DNA of 6,739 nucleotides from Prevotellaceae bacterium (GTDB lineage: Bacteria > Bacteroidota > Bacteroidia > Bacteroidales > Bacteroidaceae), in the NCBI GenBank assembly GCA_021204545.1, contig JAJPZF010000088.1:1-6739 (forward strand). The letters run 5' to 3'. The notes below the pieces were generated by a model, which did no database searches, was not told where the DNA came from, and saw only the letters and a program-made list of their open reading frames with translations. Below are positions 1 through 5,329 of this stretch, one piece after another. The first letter of the stretch is position 1. Each line of letters opens with the position of its first letter. A program made the position numbers and the translations under genes.

Positions 1-331
1 TGTCGGACGTGTGGACGCGCTCGCGGTCGTATGTGGGCAGGGCTTTGGCCATGAATGCGGCGAGGTCGTCGCGGCTTGCCTGCTTGAGGTCGATGGCGAC
101 GGGCTTGCCCTCCTGCTGCTCCAGTATTGTCTTCAGCACCTCTCTTAAGGGCACCTCCTCCTGGTCGGTGTACATGGCGACGTCCCCGAGGGATATTATC
201 CTTTCGGTCGCGAACGCGGGCATGCGGCGCCGCGCCTCGTCCAGAGTCTCCACCACGAGTGTGCGCTTCCCTTTAGACACGAGGCGGAACAGCCCCGGCT
301 TGCCTGCGATGGCGAGGATCTTCTTTAGCAT
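1..331 (-). CDS. DUF5606 family conserved protein, 3' end cut by window edge
   Basis: The reading frame starts at ATG 331-329 on the minus strand and is open for 110 codons to the window edge, so the C-terminus is missing. The N-terminus reads MLKKILAIAGKPGLFRLVSK, followed by a VVETLDEARRRMPAF segment (residues 26-40), ISLGDVAMYTD (46-56) and EEVPLREVL (58-66). This is the pattern I recognise as DUF5606, a small Bacteroidetes family of unknown function. From memory the family is about 140-150 residues, so some 30-40 are probably lost. The visible end, LPTYDRERVHTSD (98-110), also fits that family. The start overlaps the coaE stop by 7 bp (325-331), which suggests translational coupling at the distal end of the operon. 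No signal peptide or membrane segment is seen. Function is unknown; the family call is from memory. Confidence 0.85.
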   Translation of the reverse strand, partial: MLKKILAIAGKPGLFRLVSKGKRTLVVETLDEARRRMPAFATERIISLGDVAMYTDQEEVPLREVLKTILEQQEGKPVAIDLKQASRDDLAAFMAKALPTYDRERVHTSD

Positions 332-906
332 AGTATTGTCTTCTTTAGTTGGGTTATGATGTCTTCTTCGCTTGTGCCTTTCTCGTTGTTGACGACGAAG
401 GTGGCGCGGCTGAGGGCGAGACTGGTGTCCTGTCTCCGCATCCTCGCCTCGATGTCCCCTGGGGTGGCGTTGGGCCTTCGAAGGGCTCTATCTAGGCGTG
501 TCTCTGGCTTTGCCGTCACCACAAGTACCTCGTCAACCTCCTCGTCGAAGCCGCTTTGGCAGAGGATGGCGCTCTCAACGCACACCGTCGGGGCTTCCTG
601 CCGCTGGGTCCACTCTCGGAGGTCTCTTCGCACGGCTGGGTGTATTATGGCGTTCACCTTACGGGCGTTATGCTCCGAGGCGAAGAGGTAGGCGGAGAGA
701 AGGCTCTTGTTGAGGCTGCCGTCGCTAAGGAACACCCCGTCTCCCAAGAGCCGCCTTAAGGCTTCACGCACCCGGGGGTCACTGCCCACGATGCGTTGAG
801 CCTCCTTGTCGCAGTCGTAGACGGGAACGTTGAGGCGTTCGCTCAGTATCCCGCACACGAAGCTCTTGCCTGAGCCTATGCCTCCCGTCACCCCAATCCT
901 CCTCAT
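325..906 (-). CDS. coaE: dephospho-CoA kinase
   Basis: This cytosolic kinase phosphorylates the ribose 3'-hydroxyl of dephospho-CoA with ATP, the last step of coenzyme A synthesis. The protein is 193 residues, close to the usual length of about 200. The P-loop GGIGSGKS lies at residues 8-15. It is followed by the paired acidic motif DCDKEA (31-36), NAIIHPAV (85-92), ESAILCQSGFD (111-121) and a C-terminal lid region ending EARMRRQ (153-159). Together these identify the family. From memory, position 117 is usually glutamate, in a PLLFE-like motif; here it is glutamine next to Cys116. The ATG (906-904) overlaps the stop of the upstream ybbR-like gene as ATGA, and the 3' end overlaps the DUF5606 start by 7 bp, so it sits inside a tightly coupled operon. 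Identification is firm. Confidence 0.96.
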   Translation of the reverse strand: MRRIGVTGGIGSGKSFVCGILSERLNVPVYDCDKEAQRIVGSDPRVREALRRLLGDGVFLSDGSLNKSLLSAYLFASEHNARKVNAIIHPAVRRDLREWTQRQEAPTVCVESAILCQSGFDEEVDEVLVVTAKPETRLDRALRRPNATPGDIEARMRRQDTSLALSRATFVVNNEKGTSEEDIITQLKKTILC

Positions 907-1925
907 TCCAGCGAGTCAGCCTCAAGGTTGTCGCCCTGTTCTATCAGATAGTCCACCTCCTGCGGCTCAAGTCGGACGTTGGTCACGCCCTCCGGCACGT
1001 TGTGCAGCGAGAGCGGTATCTTGGTCTTGCCCTCACGCTGGCAGGCGAGTATCTCCTCGTAGGTGAGAAGGATGACGAAGTCCTCGGCGCTGAGGTCCTT
1101 GCTGTTGGCGTAGCCCGCCGTGAAGCTTACCTGCACGGAGGACGGGAAGGTGGTGAGGAACTTGTCCGCGGGGAAGTTGGAGGTGTGTATAGGCACGTCG
1201 AAGGAGTTCTCCACGTACACGTCCACCTCCACGTCTACCCTCACCTGGTCGGTGCTGTACTTGGCTCCCTTCAGCCCCTCGAGCTCGACGTTGAGGGAGG
1301 TGTTGGTGTCCACCTCCTCGAGGCTTAGGGGCGTGGTGTAGACGGCGGTGAGGGTGTCCAGCACGTCCTGCGTGGCGTAGACGTCCACCTCGGCAGGCGT
1401 GGGCTTCACCTCGAGCAGGTAGCAGTCGGGTGAGGGGTCTATCGTGCCGGCCACCTTAACGGGGACGGACTTGAAGAGGCCGTGGTTGAAGTAGAACTCC
1501 AACGTGTCAGGCGAGACGCTGAGTATCTTGGAGGTGGAGAGAAGGCTACCGCTTATGAGCCTCTGCGCCTCGGCAGTGCTTATGCTCACCCTTCCGCTCT
1601 CGTTGCCCGCAGCAACGTCGTTGAATGAGACCTCCACGGGCGGCACGCCGTAGCGGATGTAGTGTATGAGCGACGTTCCCTTGTCGCTAACCTTCACCTT
1701 CACCTCGCTTGGCAGTGGGGACGTTATCACCACACCCTCGGGCACGTTCACAAGCTCAAGGCTCACCGTCAGCCGCTTCTCGAGGGTCTCGTCCAGCGTC
1801 TGTAGCATCCAGAACACTGCTGAGATGGCCAGGAAGAACAGGAAGACAAGGAATTCCCTGAAGCGAGGGCTTGCGATGAAGTCGCTTATCCTTCGCCAGA
1901 AGTTTTGCAGCTTGTACCTGTCCAT
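903..1925 (-). CDS. YbbR-like domain membrane-anchored protein
   Basis: The product is 340 residues. After a short basic cytoplasmic start comes one hydrophobic segment at about residues 25-42 (FLVFLFFLAISAVFWML), then an extracytoplasmic region of beta-rich repeats with no catalytic motif. YbbR-type repeats can be seen at about 53-82 (LELVNVPEGVV, then LPSEVKVKVS) and about 137-215 (SPDTLEFYF, VKVAGTI, PTPAEVDVYA). The phrase NVPEGV recurs at 309-314 near the C-terminus, suggesting a further repeat. In other phyla YbbR proteins activate the cyclic-di-AMP synthase CdaA. Here no cdaA is adjacent; the partners are yajC upstream and coaE downstream. The gene starts at ATG 1925-1923, 34 bp after yajC, with AAGG directly before the start. 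The stop overlaps coaE by 4 bp. The family call is good; a regulatory role is inference. Confidence 0.85.
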   Translation of the reverse strand: MDRYKLQNFWRRISDFIASPRFREFLVFLFFLAISAVFWMLQTLDETLEKRLTVSLELVNVPEGVVITSPLPSEVKVKVSDKGTSLIHYIRYGVPPVEVSFNDVAAGNESGRVSISTAEAQRLISGSLLSTSKILSVSPDTLEFYFNHGLFKSVPVKVAGTIDPSPDCYLLEVKPTPAEVDVYATQDVLDTLTAVYTTPLSLEEVDTNTSLNVELEGLKGAKYSTDQVRVDVEVDVYVENSFDVPIHTSNFPADKFLTTFPSSVQVSFTAGYANSKDLSAEDFVILLTYEEILACQREGKTKIPLSLHNVPEGVTNVRLEPQEVDYLIEQGDNLEADSLE

Positions 1926-1959
1926 CCTTGTAGGGAGCGGCTTTGGGGTAGGGGAGGGC

Positions 1960-2274
1960 TTATTTCTTGTCGGCTGAGGGAGCGGAGGCGAAGACGGAGT
2001 TCTTGTCCACCTTTATCTTAACGTCCTTGGCGATCTCCACGATGAGGGTGTTGTCCTCTTGGGAGATCTGCTTCACCGTTCCGTATATGCCTCCTGCGGT
2101 CACCACTTGAGTGCCAACGCCGATGGAGTTGCGGAAGTTCTGCAGTTCCTTCTGCTTCTTCTGCTGGGGGCGTATCATGAAGAACCACATGATGGCGAAG
2201 ATGACCACCATCATAATGATGAAAGACATGTTCCCGCCTCCCTGAGCCAGTGTGATAAGTAGTGTTGTGTTCAT
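1960..2274 (-). CDS. yajC: preprotein translocase subunit YajC
   Basis: YajC is a small inner-membrane accessory of the SecDF-YajC complex, which assists protein export through SecYEG. I take ATG 2274-2272 as the start, giving 104 residues. The upstream frame to 2340 would overlap the nusB end and add a proline-rich, unconserved stretch, whereas this start leaves 14 bp after the nusB stop. The protein has a short N-terminus, one membrane helix at about residues 17-33, and the family signature FFMIRPQQKKQKE (31-43). A small hydrophilic domain follows with VGTQVVTAGGIYGTV (53-67) and a lysine-rich tail. No secD or secF is in the window; the neighbours are nusB and ybbR-like. Confidence 0.95.
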   Translation of the reverse strand: MNTTLLITLAQGGGNMSFIIMMVVIFAIMWFFMIRPQQKKQKELQNFRNSIGVGTQVVTAGGIYGTVKQISQEDNTLIVEIAKDVKIKVDKNSVFASAPSADKK

Positions 2275-2288
2275 ATCGTTGTTAGGGG

Positions 2289-3227
2289 TTAGTTGTTGGT
2301 TTTCTTGACGAGTAGCCCGTCCTTCTGGAGGCGGCGGCACAGTGAGTCGAGCATGCCGTTGACGAACGCCCCGCTGCGAGGCGTGCTGTAGTCCTTCGCT
2401 ATCTCAACATACTCGTTAAGGCTTACGCTGACTGGTATTTCGGGGAAGGAGAGGATCTCCGCGAGCGCCACCTGAATGATGTAGAGGTCCATCCTTGCTA
2501 TGCGGTCCAGCTCCCAGTTCTTCGTCTGCTCTGAGATTAGGCCTCGGTAGTACTCGGCGTTCGAGAGGGCGTTCCTGAGTATCTGGCTTGCGAACTCACG
2601 GTCTTCGTCGCTGCTGAAGTCGGGCAGCAGCTCCTGTGCCTTACCCTTCTTCTCGTCGAAGCGCTTTATGGTCTTCAGCACGAAGGTGTCGACGATGAAC
2701 TTGTCGTCGTTCCAGTAGAGGTCAGCTCCCTCCAGAATATCGTCCAGCTCCTCGTTGTCGCACAGCACGTTTCGGTATATCTTCCGCCACAGCTCACGGT
2801 CCTGCTCGTAGGAGCTTTCGGGGCTACGGGTGTAGTCCTGGAAGAAGTCCCTTGAGGAGATGTTCGAGTATAGCCGCCTGAGGAAGTCCTCCTCCTCTTC
2901 CAGCCAGGAGAAGTGCTGGTGAGAGCGCCATTTCTCCAGCTGCTCGTTCTCCCTGAGCTGTGCGATGAAGCGGTTCTTCATCAGCTTCACGGCGGGGGGG
3001 GCGGGCTCAGCCAGCCTCACCGCCCTTGCCACCTGCGTCTCAATCACCCTGCGGGCGATGCTCTCAAGGCTAAGCATGAGCGAGATGAGCTGCATATAAA
3101 GGTCGTAAGCCTGCGAGAGGCTGTGGAAGAGTTCTTTTTCGGTCGTGTCGATTGACTTGCCCTCGTTGAGGTAATAAGCGTACACAATCTGAACAGTCTT
3201 CAGCCTGATGAGTTCGCGGTTGATCAT
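2289..3227 (-). CDS. nusB: transcription antitermination factor NusB, long Bacteroidetes form
   Basis: NusB binds boxA RNA with ribosomal protein S10 and promotes antitermination on rRNA operons. The start chosen is ATG 3227-3225 (MINRELIRLKTVQIVYAYY), giving 312 residues. The frame is open upstream to 3437, but that part would run through the promoter region and into the divergent gene. Typical NusB is about 140 residues. Here the NusB fold occupies the C-terminal part: WELDRIARMDLYIIQVALAEIL (238-259), then FPEIPVSVSLNEYVEIAKDY (261-280) and RSGAFVNGMLD (284-294). The N-terminal 180 or so residues are a largely helical, charged extension that I associate with Bacteroidetes NusB; its role is not known to me. 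It is the first gene of the leftward operon, behind its own promoter. Confidence 0.93.
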   Translation of the reverse strand: MINRELIRLKTVQIVYAYYLNEGKSIDTTEKELFHSLSQAYDLYMQLISLMLSLESIARRVIETQVARAVRLAEPAPPAVKLMKNRFIAQLRENEQLEKWRSHQHFSWLEEEEDFLRRLYSNISSRDFFQDYTRSPESSYEQDRELWRKIYRNVLCDNEELDDILEGADLYWNDDKFIVDTFVLKTIKRFDEKKGKAQELLPDFSSDEDREFASQILRNALSNAEYYRGLISEQTKNWELDRIARMDLYIIQVALAEILSFPEIPVSVSLNEYVEIAKDYSTPRSGAFVNGMLDSLCRRLQKDGLLVKKTNN

Positions 3228-3253
3228 ATTGAGCCTCTGGGGTGTATGGGATG

Positions 3254-3261
3254 CAAAATTA
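3254..3261 (-). promoter_or_regulatory. -7 element of the nusB operon promoter
   Basis: Read on the minus strand this is TAATTTTG, a perfect match to the Bacteroidetes -7 consensus TAnnTTTG, ending 26 nt before the nusB ATG. No clear TTTG is present at the expected -33 position (about 3281-3285). That position instead lies inside a 5-bp inverted repeat at 3280-3294. The element is the natural start for the nusB-yajC-ybbR-coaE-DUF5606 transcript. Activity is inferred. Confidence 0.6.
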
Positions 3262-3279
3262 GGCAATTCGCGGGGAAAC

Positions 3280-3294
3280 GGCACGATTTGTGCC
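3280..3294. repeat. short inverted repeat in the divergent promoter region
   Basis: GGCAC (3280-3284) and GTGCC (3290-3294) form a perfect 5-bp dyad around a 5-nt centre. It overlaps the predicted -33 position of the nusB promoter and lies 6 bp before the -33 element of the divergent gene, so it is placed where an operator could affect both. It is short enough to arise by chance. Confidence 0.3.
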
Positions 3295-3300
3295 TTGTTT

Positions 3301-3332
3301 TTTGGAAGTCTCGTATTATCTCCGCAACTTTG
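3301..3332 (+). promoter_or_regulatory. predicted promoter of the DUF3276 gene
   Basis: TTTG at 3301-3304 (-33) is followed by a 20-bp spacer and CAACTTTG at 3325-3332 (-7). The latter fits TAnnTTTG except for the first base. The spacing is within the 19-21 bp typical of Bacteroidetes primary sigma promoters. Transcription would begin near 3338-3340, leaving a leader of about 20 nt before ATG 3358. Confidence 0.6.
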
Positions 3333-3357
3333 GGGGCAGTAAATACCTATATAAGTT

Positions 3358-3696
3358 ATGGAAGACAACGTTAGACCTAATGCCATGCCAGCGAAGGAGA
3401 TAGCCTTTTCCAAGGTCATCAAGGCGGGCAGGCGCATCTATTATGTGGATGTGAAGCTCAACCGCAAGGACGAGATGTACCTCTCCATCACCGAGAGCAA
3501 GAAGATTGTGACGGGCGAGGGGGACGACTCGCTGGTTAACTTCGAGAAGCACAAGATATTCATCTACAAGGAGGACTTCGACAAGCTGCGTGAGGCCATA
3601 GGCGAGGCGATAGCCTTCGTTGAGGAGCGCCAGGGTAAGGCTGAGCCGCGGAAGGACGAGGACGCTGACGAGATAAAATTCGACATCGACTTTTGA
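3358..3696 (+). CDS. DUF3276 family (PUR-alpha-like) protein
   Basis: The protein is 112 residues and I recognise it as DUF3276, a small Bacteroidetes family related to the PUR-alpha single-stranded nucleic acid-binding fold. The core runs from about residue 14 to 91: EIAFSKVIKAGRRIYYVDVK (14-33), MYLSITESKK (40-49), then FEKHKIFIYKEDFDKL (62-77) and a helix to about 91. The tail (about 92-112) is highly charged and ends EIKFDIDF. A binding role for DNA or RNA is known for PUR proteins and only inferred here. Start ATG 3358 is chosen because the first residues MED match what I remember of relatives and because it sits correctly behind the promoter; ATG 3385 is the alternative. It is divergent from nusB and alone, with a 350-bp gene-free stretch following. 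Confidence 0.82.
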   Translation: MEDNVRPNAMPAKEIAFSKVIKAGRRIYYVDVKLNRKDEMYLSITESKKIVTGEGDDSLVNFEKHKIFIYKEDFDKLREAIGEAIAFVEERQGKAEPRKDEDADEIKFDIDF

Positions 3697-3716
3697 TGTG
3701 TCAGGCCCGCGTGGCG

Positions 3717-3767
3717 GCTCGCTTGCAAGAGCGTGGTCTTGCCTTCGGCGATCTCGCTTCGCGAGAT
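3717..3767. repeat. hairpins just downstream of DUF3276
   Basis: There are two perfect dyads. GCTC (3717-3720) pairs with GAGC (3729-3732) around an 8-nt loop. ATCTCGC (3751-3757) pairs with GCGAGAT (3761-3767) around TTC, a strong 7-bp stem. A smaller GCC-TTC-GGC lies at 3741-3749. The heptamer CGTGGTC occurs at 3732-3738 and again at 3771-3777. No T-run follows the stems, so they are not canonical Rho-independent terminators, though they may stabilise the 3' end of the DUF3276 mRNA. Confidence 0.55.
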
Positions 3768-3782
3768 ATTCGTGGTCCTTTG

Positions 3783-3826
3783 GAGAGCTTGCCAGCTCTC
3801 GCGCTCGGGAGAGCAAGCAAGCTGGC
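3783..3826. repeat. overlapping, mutually exclusive inverted repeats
   Basis: GAGAGCT (3783-3789) pairs with AGCTCTC (3794-3800) around TGCC. GCTCTC (3795-3800) can instead pair with GAGAGC (3809-3814). GCCAGCT (3791-3797) can pair with AGCTGGC (3820-3826), and AGCTTGC (3786-3792) with GCAAGCT (3817-3823). These pairings compete for the same bases. There is no T-tract directly after any of them. Confidence 0.6.
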
Positions 3827-3852
3827 TCTGTCTCTCGCTTAAGGTCGGTTCG

Positions 3853-3906
3853 GGGCGTTTAGGGCGTATAGGGCGTTAGGGCATAATAGGTCGATTAGGT
3901 CGCGAC
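3853..3906 (+). repeat. degenerate tandem repeat of about 9 bp
   Basis: The successive units are GGGCGTTTA (3853-3861), GGGCGTATA (3862-3870), GGGCGTTA (3871-3878), GGGCATAATA (3879-3888), GGTCGATTA (3889-3897) and GGTCGCGAC (3898-3906). Unit length drifts from 8 to 10 bp, and the right end has moved from GGGCGT to GGTCG. The last unit also forms GGTCG-CGA-CGACC (3898-3910), a 5-bp hairpin. Function is unknown. Confidence 0.6.
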
Positions 3907-3913
3907 GACCCAC

Positions 3914-3930
3914 AAAAAGTTTTGCTTTTT
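3914..3930. terminator. A/T-rich hairpin, possible weak bidirectional terminator
   Basis: AAAAAG (3914-3919) pairs with CTTTTT (3925-3930) around TTTTG, and a T-rich stretch continues to 3937. A GGTCG/CGACC stem lies just upstream at 3898-3910. The stem is A-T and weak, and the same bases run into the -33 region of the rplY promoter, so the terminator reading is tentative. Confidence 0.25.
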
Positions 3931-3931
3931 C

Positions 3932-3962
3932 TTGTTTGGTTCACTTGCATACGGTAATTTTG
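3932..3962 (+). promoter_or_regulatory. predicted promoter of rplY (and probably pth-pepT)
   Basis: TTG at 3932-3934 (-33) is followed by a 20-bp spacer and TAATTTTG at 3955-3962, a perfect TAnnTTTG -7 element. A second TTTG at 3935-3938 would give only 16 bp spacing and is less likely. Transcription would start near 3967-3970, leaving an mRNA leader of about 78 nt before rplY. Confidence 0.65.
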
Positions 3963-4000
3963 CCCCTGCTTTTTCGGGCGCATCAGAGAGTGTGATGGCG

Positions 4001-4021
4001 AATTAAGCACTGAACTTAATT
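4001..4021 (+). promoter_or_regulatory. hairpin in the rplY mRNA leader
   Basis: AATTAAG (4001-4007) and CTTAATT (4015-4021) form a perfect 7-bp stem around a 7-nt loop, with a possible extra G-U closing pair (4000/4022). It lies between the predicted transcription start and the rplY ATG, ending 25 nt before the start codon. Ribosomal protein leaders often carry autoregulatory structures, but nothing beyond position and the stem supports that here. Confidence 0.35.
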
Positions 4022-4046
4022 TATAGTAACACAAACATCAAGAGAA

Positions 4047-4640
4047 ATGAAGAGTATCGACATCAAGGGCGTGAGCCGCACCGCCAACGGGAAGAAGGGC
4101 GCTAAGCAGACACGCCGCGAGGGCTATGTGCCCTGCAACATCTACGGAGAGAAGAAGGGAGAGGGCGGGCTGCCCGTGGCTGAGAGCTTCTCGGTCAAGG
4201 CGGAAGACCTGAGGAAGCTTGTCTACACGCCCGACATCTTTGTGGTGAACCTCACTATCGACGGCACGCCGCACAAGGCGGTGATGAAGGAGTTGCAGTT
4301 CCACCCTGTGACTGACCGCATCCTTCACATCGACTTCTACGAGGTGACGGAAGAGAAGCCCATCATCTTCGAGGTGCCCATCAAGCTGAACGGCTTGGCG
4401 GATGGCGTCAAGGCAGGCGGCAAGCTGGTGGCTAACGTGCGCAAGCTTAAGGTGAAAGCACCATACACGCAGATACCCGACCGTCTGAACATCGACGTTA
4501 CCACGCTCGCCCTTGGCAAGACCATCAAGGTGGCGGAGCTGAGCTTCGAGGGCTTGGAGCTTATCACCAGCCCCAGCGTGGTTGTCTGCCAGGTTAAGAT
4601 GACCCGCAGTGCCATAAGCGCGGCAGCTAAGGAACAGTAA
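4047..4640 (+). CDS. rplY: 50S ribosomal protein L25, CTC/TL5 two-domain form
   Basis: L25 binds 5S rRNA in the large ribosomal subunit. This product is 197 residues, the longer CTC/TL5 type rather than the roughly 95-residue enterobacterial L25. The N-terminal 5S-binding domain has GKKGAKQTRREGYVPCNIYG (15-34) and QFHPVTDRILHIDFYEV (84-100). The C-terminal beta domain begins after about residue 104, contains VPIKLNGLADGVKAGGKL (110-127) and ends near 184. A short Ala-rich tail, SAISAAAKEQ, follows. Start ATG 4047 is the only one that gives the complete N-terminus. It lies behind a leader of about 78 nt with no strong Shine-Dalgarno, as is usual in this phylum. The pth gene follows in the same direction. 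Confidence 0.95.
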   Translation: MKSIDIKGVSRTANGKKGAKQTRREGYVPCNIYGEKKGEGGLPVAESFSVKAEDLRKLVYTPDIFVVNLTIDGTPHKAVMKELQFHPVTDRILHIDFYEVTEEKPIIFEVPIKLNGLADGVKAGGKLVANVRKLKVKAPYTQIPDRLNIDVTTLALGKTIKVAELSFEGLELITSPSVVVCQVKMTRSAISAAAKEQ

Positions 4641-4665
4641 GATAACCGAGCATGAAGGAGGCAGG

Positions 4666-4706
4666 ACAGCAAGGAGCCACGGGCGTTTGTTGTCTTGCCT
4701 TGCTGT
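4666..4706 (+). promoter_or_regulatory. 9-bp inverted repeat between rplY and pth
   Basis: ACAGCAAGG (4666-4674) and CCTTGCTGT (4698-4706) are perfectly complementary around a 23-nt loop. An overlapping alternative pairs GGCAGGAC (4660-4667) with GTCTTGCC (4692-4699) through one G-U. No T-tract follows (TATAAGGAG comes next), so it is not a standard terminator. It ends 9 nt before the likely pth start at 4716 and could limit access to that start, or partly uncouple pth expression from rplY. Confidence 0.45.
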
Positions 4707-4715
4707 TATAAGGAG

Positions 4716-5327
4716 ATGGGCTTATTCTCATTCTTCAGAAGGAAGCAAGGCACACCCGCTGAGATGAAGTATCTGATAGCAGGACTGGGCAACGTGGGCG
4801 ACGACTACGCAGGCACGCGTCACAACGTGGGCTTCCGTGTGGTGAACGCCTTGGCGGAGGAGGCAGGTGTGCAGTTCACAGACAAGAGGTACGGTCTCAT
4901 AGCCAAGATGAGGGTGAAGAACAGGGAGCTCACCCTGCTCAAGCCCTCCACCCTCATGAACCTCTCGGGCAACGCCGTGCGCTTCTGGCTACAGAAGGAG
5001 AACATCCCCCTCGAGCATCTCCTTGTGGTCTGCGACGACCTGAGCCTTCCCCTCGGAACGATACGCATGAAGCCCTCGGGCTCTTCGGCTGGTCACAACG
5101 GTCTCAAGCATATAGCGCAGACCCTCGGCACCGAGGCATACGCAAGGCTAAGGGTAGGCATCGGCAGCGACTTCCCACGGGGAGGGCAGATAGACTACGT
5201 GCTTGGACGCTTCCCTAAGGAGGACGAGGAGGTCGTCAACCAGAAGGTAAAGGTGGCTGCCGAGGCAGTCAAGGCGTTCGCCCTCAGCGGCGCGCAGTTC
5301 GCCATGAACCAATACAACGGCAAGTGA
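4716..5327 (+). CDS. pth: peptidyl-tRNA hydrolase (Pth)
   Basis: Pth cleaves the ester bond of peptidyl-tRNAs released from stalled ribosomes, recycling tRNA in the cytosol. Counting from the second ATG (4764), the catalytic residues fall almost on E. coli numbering: Asn10 and His20 in [18 protein letters not shown], Asn66 in LMNLSG, Asp91 in [10 protein letters not shown], and His111-Asn112 in SAGHNGLK. Two starts are possible. ATG 4716 gives 203 residues with a basic, aromatic leader ([16 protein letters not shown]) and has AGGAG touching it. ATG 4764 gives 187 residues, the standard family length. I annotate the longer form because it leaves a shorter gap after rplY, but the choice is open. 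A TTG at 4695 is unlikely. The stop lies 2 nt before the pepT ATG, implying translational coupling. Confidence 0.95.
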   Translation: MGLFSFFRRKQGTPAEMKYLIAGLGNVGDDYAGTRHNVGFRVVNALAEEAGVQFTDKRYGLIAKMRVKNRELTLLKPSTLMNLSGNAVRFWLQKENIPLEHLLVVCDDLSLPLGTIRMKPSGSSAGHNGLKHIAQTLGTEAYARLRVGIGSDFPRGGQIDYVLGRFPKEDEEVVNQKVKVAAEAVKAFALSGAQFAMNQYNGK

Positions 5328-5329
5328 GG

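Larger units (their letters stand above)
3697..4046. other. 350-bp gene-free region between DUF3276 and rplY
   Basis: No credible coding frame spans this stretch. The left third (about 3717-3826) is packed with short perfect hairpins rich in GCTTGC, GAGAGC and their complements. The middle (3853-3906) is a degenerate tandem repeat of about 9 bp. The right third contains an A/T-rich hairpin (3914-3930), a promoter (3932-3962) and the rplY leader. No tRNA, rRNA or recognisable riboswitch is seen. Confidence 0.8.

Noticed and set aside
9..359. Plus-strand 116-codon open frame at the left edge
   Set aside because: It is a shadow of the DUF5606 gene, whose minus-strand frame gives recognisable conserved motifs.
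2275..2340. Longer yajC start giving 126 residues
   Set aside because: It would overlap the end of nusB and add a proline-rich stretch unlike YajC. The 2274 start gives the normal short N-terminus.
3228..3437. Longer nusB start giving 382 residues
   Set aside because: The extra part runs through both predicted promoters and into the divergent gene. MINRELIRLK at 3227 matches the expected NusB N-terminus.
3751..3767. Rho-independent terminator for DUF3276
   Set aside because: The stem is strong, but ATATTCG follows instead of a T-run.
3316..3816. Minus-strand 166-codon open frame over DUF3276 and its downstream region
   Set aside because: It is mostly antisense to a recognisable gene, its protein shows no family features, and it crosses the hairpin cluster and the promoter region.
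3995..4006. Three-codon minigene (ATG GCG AAT TAA) in the rplY leader
   Set aside because: It is too short to be distinguished from chance.
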